From Deltaproteobacteria bacterium RIFCSPLOWO2_12_FULL_60_16 (GTDB taxonomy: Bacteria > Desulfobacterota > Binatia > UBA9968), in assembly GCA_001798565.1 (NCBI GenBank), contig MGSR01000133.1, positions 1-5,386 of the forward strand: a stretch of 5,386 nucleotides of DNA, read 5' to 3'. The translations under genes were made by a program, and so were the position numbers. The first letter of the stretch is position 1. The number at the start of each line of letters is the position of its first letter. The notes below the pieces were generated by a model. It was not told the DNA's origin. It saw nothing but the letters and a program-made list of their open reading frames with translations, and searched no databases. Shown here in pieces: positions 1 to 4,389 of this stretch.

Positions 1-397
1 CGGTCTCTTGGTGACCGCCATGAACCTGCTTCCTGTCGGTCAGCTCGACGGCGGCCATGTCGTCTACGCGCTCTTCGGTGAAAGGTACCTCTGGGTTTCC
101 CGCGCCGCGTTAGTGGGGATCCTTTCGCTCGGACTGCTGCGCTGGTGGGATGGCTGGCTGGTCTGGGCTCTTCTCCTGCTGTTTCTGGGGCTGCGCCACC
201 CGGCGCCGGCCGATCCGTACACACCGCTCGATCCCAAAAGAAAATTTATGGGCTGGGTTATGTTGGCCATCCTTACTGTCACTTTTATCCCGGTTCCCTT
301 CTCGGTCCAGGAGCCGAGCCTGCGCCAGGAACGGCTTGAGCCTAGACCAACCGCCTCTCCTCTGGTCGAGGCGAGGCTCCACGGAGGCCCCCTATGA
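1..397 (+). CDS. Site-2 protease-type (M50 family) intramembrane zinc metalloprotease, C-terminal part only
   Basis: The reading frame is open from base 2 with no start inside the window, so only the last 131 residues are seen. The segment begins almost at the motif NLLPVGQLDGGH (visible residues 8-19). This is the conserved N-x-x-P-x-x-x-L-D-G-G box of site-2 proteases, whose Asp is the third zinc ligand; the HExxH motif must lie upstream of the window. Hydrophobic stretches follow at about residues 28-45, 50-60 and 77-96, then a polar tail rich in Pro, Arg and Glu. The RHP...DP..PLD..R segment after the second stretch is typical of a short M50 subfamily. Such enzymes cut membrane-embedded substrates in the inner membrane; the substrate cannot be predicted here. 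The stop overlaps the next gene by four bases (ATGA), implying cotranscription and translational coupling. Confidence 0.87.
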   Translation, partial: GLLVTAMNLLPVGQLDGGHVVYALFGERYLWVSRAALVGILSLGLLRWWDGWLVWALLLLFLGLRHPAPADPYTPLDPKRKFMGWVMLAILTVTFIPVPFSVQEPSLRQERLEPRPTASPLVEARLHGGPL

Positions 398-849
398 GCA
401 ATCGCCCAAGCTGGCATCAGTACTTTATGACGATCACGCGCCAAGTGGCGGAGCGCTCCACCTGCAAGCGGGCCAAGGTCGGCGCCGTGATCGTGCGCGA
501 CAAGAACATCCTGGCGACCGGTTACAACGGCGCCCCGGCGGGAATGCCCCACTGCATAGACGTGGGCTGTCTCATATACCAGTCCAAGACCCCGAATGGG
601 GATACAGAGGAAAACTGCTTCAGAACCATCCACGCGGAGATGAATGCGATCGCGCAGGCGGCCAAGAACGGCTCGACAATCAAAGATGCGTCGATTTATA
701 TCACGCACACCCCGTGCATCCACTGCCTCAAGGTGCTGGTCAACACCGGCATCAAGAGCATCTACTACGAGAAGCCCTACAAGCTCCACACCCTGGACGA
801 GCTGCTGCGCTATACCCACGTCGAGCTCGAAAAAGTGGACTTGCCGTAA
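394..849 (+). CDS. comEB: dCMP deaminase (ComEB-like cytidine/deoxycytidylate deaminase family)
   Basis: A 151-residue zinc hydrolase expected to convert dCMP to dUMP, the precursor for thymidylate synthase, in the cytoplasm. The deaminase signature is complete: HAE at residues 80-82 (His zinc ligand and catalytic Glu) and PCIHC at 107-111 (zinc ligands C108 and C111). The nucleotide-binding segment GYNGAPAGMPHC (43-54) is typical of dCMP deaminases rather than tRNA or cytosine deaminases. Extra Cys residues (C24, C54, C59, C75) might form a second metal site, as in phage-type enzymes, but that is inference. The start is ATG at 394, with a GGAGG ribosome site at 383-387 and a 6-base gap. It overlaps the upstream protease stop and is followed directly by a terminator hairpin, so it is the last gene of its unit. 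The symbol follows the Bacillus homologue; a role in competence is not implied. Confidence 0.92.
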   Translation: MSNRPSWHQYFMTITRQVAERSTCKRAKVGAVIVRDKNILATGYNGAPAGMPHCIDVGCLIYQSKTPNGDTEENCFRTIHAEMNAIAQAAKNGSTIKDASIYITHTPCIHCLKVLVNTGIKSIYYEKPYKLHTLDELLRYTHVELEKVDLP

Positions 850-852
850 AAT

Positions 853-886
853 AAAAAAGGGCAGGGATAAGCCCCGCCCCTTTTTT
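853..886. terminator. Bidirectional intrinsic terminator between comEB and atpE
   Basis: Six A, a GC-rich stem with a 5-base loop, then six T, so the element works in either direction. On the minus strand the arms GGGGCGGGG and CCCTGCCC pair with one G-U and one bulged G, extended by A6/T6. On the plus strand the pairing has one A-C mismatch. It begins 3 bases after the comEB stop and ends 17 bases from the atpE stop, where a shared terminator for two convergent units is expected. Confidence 0.88.
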
Positions 887-903
887 ATGCTCCAGTCTTT
901 AAG

Positions 904-1230
904 CTAGATCTTGCCCTGCAGAAAGAACGCGATAACAAAGGCGTAAAGGGCAAGGGCCTCGATGAAGGCCAGACCGAGAATCATCGGCAGTTGAATTCTC
1001 GCCGCCGCGTTCGGATTGCGCCCGATGCTCTCCATGGCCGCTGCCGCCAAGCGTCCCTGACCCAGGGCCGCACCGAAAGCGCCGATGGCGATCGCCAACC
1101 CCGCAGCGAGCGCCAGGGCCGCCTTGGTGGACGAATCTGCCGGCGCCGCGGCTTCGGCCGCGGCCATAGCCGCGCTGGAAAACAACAGCGCGAACAGCGC
1201 TGCGGTCGCTACTGACAGTACCTTTCGCAT
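904..1230 (-). CDS. atpE: ATP synthase F0 subunit c, with N-terminal signal-peptide-like extension
   Basis: The proteolipid that forms the rotating c-ring in the inner membrane. The core is a two-helix hairpin: helix 1 about residues 37-60 with the Gly-rich AxGxFGxALGQGR segment, polar loop GRNPNAA at 70-76, and helix 2 about 80-105. The ion-carrying carboxylate is E91 in AFIEALALY. Positions that provide Ser and Thr ligands in Na+-dependent c subunits are A92 and L93 here, so H+ coupling is expected. At 108 residues it is longer than usual (about 80-90). The extra N-terminus looks like a signal peptide: RK, a hydrophobic core at 4-18, then SSAAMA at 18-23 as a plausible cleavage site, leaving 85 residues. 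The start is well supported by AAAGGAGGT at 1244-1236. It is last in the hemL-atp unit, and the b subunit and F1 genes do not follow. Confidence 0.95.
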   Translation of the reverse strand: MRKVLSVATAALFALLFSSAAMAAAEAAAPADSSTKAALALAAGLAIAIGAFGAALGQGRLAAAAMESIGRNPNAAARIQLPMILGLAFIEALALYAFVIAFFLQGKI

Positions 1231-1303
1231 CTCCTACCTCCTTTCCAGCGGATTCCGGCTTGCCCTCTCCTCTATCCTCATCCTCCCCGCTTGAGCCATC
1301 CGC
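1231..1303 (-). promoter_or_regulatory. atpB-atpE intercistronic leader with purine-rich tract and strong ribosome binding site
   Basis: A 73-base gap, the largest between the minus-strand atp genes. Read on the minus strand, about 1290-1262 is almost pure A/G with repeated GGAG-type motifs. The atpE ribosome site AAAGGAGGT (1244-1236) follows, 5 bases before the start codon, and is the strongest in the unit. The c subunit is needed in about ten copies per enzyme and E. coli has a translation enhancer at the equivalent place, so a similar role is inferred here. It was not tested. Confidence 0.5.
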
Positions 1304-2011
1304 TCAGTGCTCATGGCTGATCGCCATGGCGACATAAATAACACTCAATATGGTGAAAACTGCCGCCTGGATCAGTGACACCAGCGATCCCAGAATGTAA
1401 AACAAGACCGGTATGACAACCTTAGTCAAGTCAGTGAAGATCTCCAGCACCAGGTGGTCCCCGAACATATTGCCGAAAAGACGAATGGAAAGCGAAATCG
1501 GCCTGAATACGTGCGAAGCCAGCTCGATGACAATAAACAAAGGCGCCAGCAGCAGCATCGGTCCCATGAACTGCTTGAAGTAATGCAGGCCGTGCTCGCG
1601 CACCCCGAAATAATGGTAGGCGCAAAAGACCACCAGTCCGAGTCCTAGATTACTGTAAAAGTAACTCGTCGGAGGCGCGAAACCCGGAACCAGACCGAGG
1701 AAATTGGCGAGCAATATGAAAATAAACAAGCTGCCGAAAAGAGAGACGTACTTCCGGCCTTCCTTGCCGATAATGCTGTCGCTCAACCCCACTACGATCT
1801 CCACCAGGAGCTCCAGGACGTTTCTCGTGCTCAGCTGCTCCTCGGGCACCGCCGGATCGCTCGCCCGCCGCACCGAGCGCAGGAAGCGATAGGCCAGCCC
1901 TATCAACAGCGCCATCACCAGCAGGGCCGTAAAACTGGGCTCGGAGAGCAGGTTGAGAGGGTGCGGCAGGAACGGATGCAGTGCTGAATACCAGGTAAAC
2001 GGATGCTCCAT
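1304..2011 (-). CDS. atpB: ATP synthase F0 subunit a
   Basis: The stator subunit that forms the two half-channels passing protons to the c-ring. At 235 residues it is near the family's shorter length (E. coli 271). The key helix reads SLSIRLFGNMFGDH (173-186), with the essential Arg at R177 (E. coli R210) and N181. Q215 in SLIQAAVFT matches E. coli Q252. The E219-equivalent is H186 and the H245-equivalent is G208, so the acidic/His pair of E. coli is replaced. Hydrophobic helices lie at about 28-44, 90-110, 121-137, 148-168 and 195-231. The ATG directly abuts the stop of the atpI-type gene, with AGGTGG 4 bases before it (2021-2016), so translation is probably coupled. The N-terminus is short, with no obvious signal peptide. 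Confidence 0.96.
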   Translation of the reverse strand: MEHPFTWYSALHPFLPHPLNLLSEPSFTALLVMALLIGLAYRFLRSVRRASDPAVPEEQLSTRNVLELLVEIVVGLSDSIIGKEGRKYVSLFGSLFIFILLANFLGLVPGFAPPTSYFYSNLGLGLVVFCAYHYFGVREHGLHYFKQFMGPMLLLAPLFIVIELASHVFRPISLSIRLFGNMFGDHLVLEIFTDLTKVVIPVLFYILGSLVSLIQAAVFTILSVIYVAMAISHEH

Positions 2012-2392
2012 CTATCCACCTATCGAGGAAAGCGTCCAAAGTCGATCCACGACGATCGCAACCAGCAGGGAGGAAAAGCCGAGCGTAAATGACAAAGGAT
2101 CCAGATCGCTGCGCAAAAGCAGGAGCGAAAGCAGCCCTAAAAAGAGCCCCAGTTTCAGCGCCAGCAGGGCAACGCCGGTCTTGATCCTGCCCTTTCCGGC
2201 AAACGGAGTGAGGAGCCAGTAAATGCCAAAGCTCAAGAGCAAAAAATTGACTCCCATAAACAGCGCGCCGGCAAAGAGAGCGCGCGGCTCGACCAGTTTC
2301 GCAGGTAGCAACGCCGCCCAAAGCCCCGCGACCAACAGCGCGTGCAATGCCTCGATGCGCAGTACCGCAGGCCGTAAAGCCTCAGCTCTCAT
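2012..2392 (-). CDS. atpI: ATP synthase subunit I family protein (AtpI-like membrane assembly factor)
   Basis: A 126-residue, very Leu-rich membrane protein with four predicted helices at about residues 16-31, 38-61, 72-93 and 102-118. The basic loop GKGRIK (66-71) precedes helix 3, which contains the ALKLGLFLGLLSL stretch (K80) typical of the ATP-synt_I family. Proteins of this family precede atpB in many bacteria and are implicated in c-ring assembly and, with AtpZ, in Mg2+ handling. They diverge strongly, so the call rests on position and topology more than on motifs. The ATG at 2392 lies inside the atpZ end (11-base overlap), and the stop at 2012 abuts the atpB start. The ribosome site is weak (a GGCGG-like stretch), consistent with coupling to atpZ. 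An unrelated small membrane protein is less likely. Confidence 0.78.
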   Translation of the reverse strand: MRAEALRPAVLRIEALHALLVAGLWAALLPAKLVEPRALFAGALFMGVNFLLLSFGIYWLLTPFAGKGRIKTGVALLALKLGLFLGLLSLLLLRSDLDPLSFTLGFSSLLVAIVVDRLWTLSSIGG

Positions 2393-2642
2393 TATCGTTA
2401 CCGCCGAAATACTTTAAATACTGGGTCAAGCGATACACCGCGCCGACAAAGCCCAAGACCGAGGCCGCCACAGTAAACCAGGGCGACGTACCAAACTGCA
2501 GGTCCACCACGTAGCCGACTACCAGCGCCCCTATGATTGTGCTGGGTATCTCCAGACCTATGGCGAGGTACTTTGCTATACCGGCGAAGGGGAGATGAAT
2601 CTTCCCCGGCTTTTTGTCAGGCTGCTTCGCCCCTGGCCTCAC
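2382..2642 (-). CDS. atpZ: AtpZ/AtpI-type small F0F1 ATPase accessory protein
   Basis: An 86-residue protein with a basic, Pro-rich N-terminus and two hydrophobic helices at about 24-46 and 54-74. The pattern YLAIGLEIPSTIIGALVVGY followed by D47 and GTSPWFTVAASVLGFVGAVYR matches AtpZ-type proteins: a Glu in helix 1 (E31), an Asp at its end, GTxP at the turn and Gly-spaced helix 2. The family is linked to ATP synthase assembly or stability and to divalent cation supply; the precise role is unsettled. The start is GTG at 2642. An in-frame stop lies 12 bases upstream (2657-2655), so the gene cannot be longer. No ribosome site is well placed: AAGGAG at 2670-2665 is 22 bases away. The gene starts 34 bases after hemL and overlaps the next gene by 11 bases. 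Confidence 0.83.
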   Translation of the reverse strand: MRPGAKQPDKKPGKIHLPFAGIAKYLAIGLEIPSTIIGALVVGYVVDLQFGTSPWFTVAASVLGFVGAVYRLTQYLKYFGGNDNES

Positions 2643-2676
2643 TTTTTCGAGTTTTTATCACGGGCTCCTTCACAGT

Positions 2677-3969
2677 TCAACCGCCAACGTCCTCCCGGAG
2701 CCAATGTTCAAAGGCCTTTAGCGTTTTTGTAATATCCCTGTCCGTGTGAGCGAGCGAAACAAAAGCCGCTTCAAATGGCGACGGAGGCCAATAGATTCCG
2801 CAACTCAACATGCCGTGGAAGAAGCGCGCGAAGCGATCTCTGTCGCAGCGCCGGGCGTCGCCCGCATCCTCGACCCGATCTACGCCGAAAAAGAGCGTCA
2901 GCATCGAGCCGCGCCGCTGGACCACGCCGCCGACCCGGCACTGCTTGAGGACGCCCTCAAACCCTTCCTGCAGCTTCCTTCCTTTTTCCTCCAACTGCCT
3001 ATAAACCCCGCGGCGCGCGAGCTCTTTCAGGGTCGCCAGACCCGCGGTCACTGCCAAGGGATTTCCCGAAAGCGTCCCCGCCTGATAGACGGGACCCTCG
3101 GGGGCCAACAGGTCCATGATCTCTTTGCGGCCGCCGAACGCTCCGAGCGGCAATCCGCCCCCTAATATCTTGCCCAGGCAGGTAAGGTCCGGTTTGATTC
3201 CGTAGAGGGCCTGCGCCCCTCCCGGTCCGAGACGAAAACCGGTAATCACCTCATCGAATATCAAGAGCGCGCCGTGGCGGCGGCTTACCTCGCTCAATCC
3301 CGGCAGAAACTCCGGCCTGGGTGGAATGACGCCCATGTTGCCGCAGACCGGCTCGACGATGACAGCCGCCACGGAATCGGCGTACTTGTCCAGAGCCGCC
3401 GCAACTGCGGGAAGGTCGTTGAACGGAGCGACGATGGTCTCCGCGCCGAAGCTTGCCGGCACCCCGGGACTATCCGGCAGGGCCAGCGTGGCAGGCCCCG
3501 AGCCCGCCCGGACCAACAGCCCGTCCGCGTGGCCGTGGTAGCAACCGTCGAACTTGATGATTTTGTTTCGCTTGGTAAAAGCGCGTGCTAAACGAACCGC
3601 GCTCATGGCCGCCTCGGTCCCGGAACTGACCAGGCGCAGCTTCTCGATGGACTTGAATCGCCGACAGACCAACTCCGCCAACTCAACCTCACCGGCCGTC
3701 GGGGCGCCGAACGTCGTCCCGTTGGCAAGAGATCTTCTCAGGGCCGCGACAATTTCAGGAGCCGCGTGGCCTAAGATCAGCGGACCCCACGAGCCGACGA
3801 AATCGAGATAAGACTTGCCGTCGACATCGAAGACGCGCGCTCCGCGCCCGCGCGCAATAAATCGCGGCGCCCGGCCCACGGCTTTCCAGGCGCGCACCGG
3901 GCTGTTCACTCCGCCTGGAATTCTCCGTTGCGCGCGCTGGAACAACTTTTTTGAGGTCGTCTTGCTCAC
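2677..3969 (-). CDS. hemL: Glutamate-1-semialdehyde 2,1-aminomutase (GSA aminotransferase)
   Basis: A PLP-dependent cytoplasmic enzyme that turns glutamate-1-semialdehyde into 5-aminolevulinate, the committed tetrapyrrole precursor in the C5 pathway. Counting from the chosen GTG, the protein has 430 residues, close to the usual 425-430. Motifs: IPGGVNSPVRAW near the N-terminus (17-28); SSGTEA (115-120, cofactor phosphate pocket); YHGHADG (144-150); DEVITGFR (239-246, D239 contacting the PLP ring); LGKILGGGLPLGAFGG (265-280) with Schiff-base Lys K267; YQAGTLSGNP (295-304); FEAAFVSLAHT near the C-terminus (399-409). A longer frame reaches TTG at 4008, but GTG at 3969 has GGGAG 8 bases before it and fits homologue length. 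It is the first gene of the minus-strand unit and diverges from dnaA. Tetrapyrrole and F0 genes sharing a transcript fits coordinated respiratory capacity, which is inference. Confidence 0.96.
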   Translation of the reverse strand: MSKTTSKKLFQRAQRRIPGGVNSPVRAWKAVGRAPRFIARGRGARVFDVDGKSYLDFVGSWGPLILGHAAPEIVAALRRSLANGTTFGAPTAGEVELAELVCRRFKSIEKLRLVSSGTEAAMSAVRLARAFTKRNKIIKFDGCYHGHADGLLVRAGSGPATLALPDSPGVPASFGAETIVAPFNDLPAVAAALDKYADSVAAVIVEPVCGNMGVIPPRPEFLPGLSEVSRRHGALLIFDEVITGFRLGPGGAQALYGIKPDLTCLGKILGGGLPLGAFGGRKEIMDLLAPEGPVYQAGTLSGNPLAVTAGLATLKELARRGVYRQLEEKGRKLQEGFEGVLKQCRVGGVVQRRGSMLTLFFGVDRVEDAGDARRCDRDRFARFFHGMLSCGIYWPPSPFEAAFVSLAHTDRDITKTLKAFEHWLREDVGG

Positions 3970-3977
3970 GGCTAAAG

Positions 3978-3982
3978 CTCCC
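3978..3982 (-). promoter_or_regulatory. Ribosome binding site deciding the hemL start
   Basis: GGGAG read on the minus strand, 8 bases before GTG 3969. No comparable site precedes the alternative TTG at 4008, which is itself part of a TTGACA string. Confidence 0.6.
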
Positions 3983-4067
3983 GTAACATCCGAGATGTGG
4001 ACTGTCAAGCGCGCGCGCGCAAAAAAAATTTTTCTCTATTTTTTTCTTGCATTGAGAAATGAAAAGG

Positions 4068-4096
4068 ATTATGAAGTTCTCCTCACTGAAAGTTAG
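4068..4096 (-). promoter_or_regulatory. Candidate sigma70-type promoter for hemL-atp unit
   Basis: On the minus strand, CATAAT (4073-4068, 5 of 6 to consensus) lies 17 bases after CTAACT (4096-4091, 3 of 6). It sits in the AT-rich block and would give a leader of about 90 bases to the hemL GTG. The -35 is poor, so this is a guess from sequence only. Confidence 0.3.
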
Positions 4097-4266
4097 CGGA
4101 AAATTTATCTTTGAACTACCCGCAGGCTGAAGAACCTGAACCGCGTGTGATGCCAATTGTAACTCCTGGTCCCGATGCGCCGCTTCCGTTCGCCGCATCC
4201 ATTGCTTGGCGTTGCGCCTTGAGCGTTTACGGCGCCCTGTGCATACAGATGTTCAGTTCCATCCGT

Positions 4267-4289
4267 AAGGCAACGATCTCTTTTGCCTT
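4267..4289 (+). other. Small hairpin upstream of the DnaA boxes
   Basis: Arms AAGGCAA (4267-4273) and TTGCCTT (4283-4289) pair perfectly around a 9-base loop and are followed by two more T. It could be a weak terminator or attenuator for transcripts running toward dnaA. The T tract is short and the stem has only three G-C pairs, so chance is possible. Confidence 0.3.
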
Positions 4290-4291
4290 TT

Positions 4292-4321
4292 CAAACTTAT
4301 CCACAGCTGTGGATAAGTTTG
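4292..4321. promoter_or_regulatory. Perfect 30-bp palindrome with two inverted consensus DnaA boxes
   Basis: TTATCCACA at 4297-4305 and its reverse complement TGTGGATAA at 4308-4316 are separated by GC. Both match the E. coli consensus DnaA box exactly. Symmetry extends 5 bp beyond each box (CAAAC...GTTTG), giving an unbroken 30-bp inverted repeat centred between 4306 and 4307. It ends 68 bases before the dnaA ATG, so DnaA binding here probably represses dnaA transcription or nucleates an origin complex. The boxes are seen directly; the function follows from family knowledge. Confidence 0.9.
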
Positions 4322-4389
4322 TTTGTAACTCTATTGGTCCTTTTCTTAACGAAACCAGCGGCTTAGCTCCGGTATAGGCGAGACTGGCT

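Larger units (their letters stand above)
3970..4389. other. Divergent hemL-dnaA intergenic region (regulatory, possible replication-origin elements)
   Basis: 420 bases with no convincing gene. From left to right: the hemL leader; (GC)6 at 4009-4020; an AT-rich block at 4021-4110 (24 G/C of 90) starting with A8T5; an ordinary-composition stretch at 4111-4260 where I see no clear structure; a weak DnaA-box-like site TGTGCATAC at 4238-4246 (one mismatch to TGTGNATAA); a 7-bp hairpin at 4267-4289; a 30-bp palindrome of two perfect DnaA boxes at 4292-4321; and the dnaA leader. The rpmH-rnpA genes that often sit next to dnaA are absent. The content fits promoters for both genes plus DnaA binding. 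A full origin, with clustered boxes and an unwinding element, is possible but not shown. Confidence 0.7.

Noticed and set aside
64..819. Long open frame on the minus strand (251 codons) opposite the protease and deaminase genes
   Set aside because: It runs antisense to two genes with clear catalytic motifs, its protein has no recognisable domain, and it reflects GC-rich codon use on the opposite strand.
150..854. Second plus-strand open frame of 234 codons
   Set aside because: It is an out-of-frame shadow of the protease end and the deaminase; the product is Arg/Pro-rich without motifs.
1650..2321. Minus-strand frame of 223 codons across atpI and atpB
   Set aside because: Same strand but shifted frame over two genuine membrane-protein genes; low-complexity product and no ribosome site.
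2643..2661. Programmed frameshift linking the upstream mini-ORF to atpZ at the A5 run
   Set aside because: The run is not in the phase of a canonical X-XXY-YYZ slippery heptamer and no downstream stimulatory structure is evident.
2746..3165. Plus-strand frame of 139 codons inside hemL
   Set aside because: Antisense to the conserved C-terminal half of hemL; no family resemblance.
4003..4008. Perfect TTGACA on the minus strand as a hemL -35 box
   Set aside because: No acceptable -10 at 16-18 bases; transcription would start almost at the hemL ribosome site. The TTG in it is also rejected as the hemL start.
4111..4377. Plus-strand frame of 88 codons before dnaA
   Set aside because: It reads through the DnaA-box palindrome, has no ribosome site or domain, and lies in a regulatory region.
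4371..4378. GTATAG just before dnaA as a -10 box
   Set aside because: No -35 at proper distance, and transcription would begin about at the ATG; the dnaA promoter cannot be placed with confidence.
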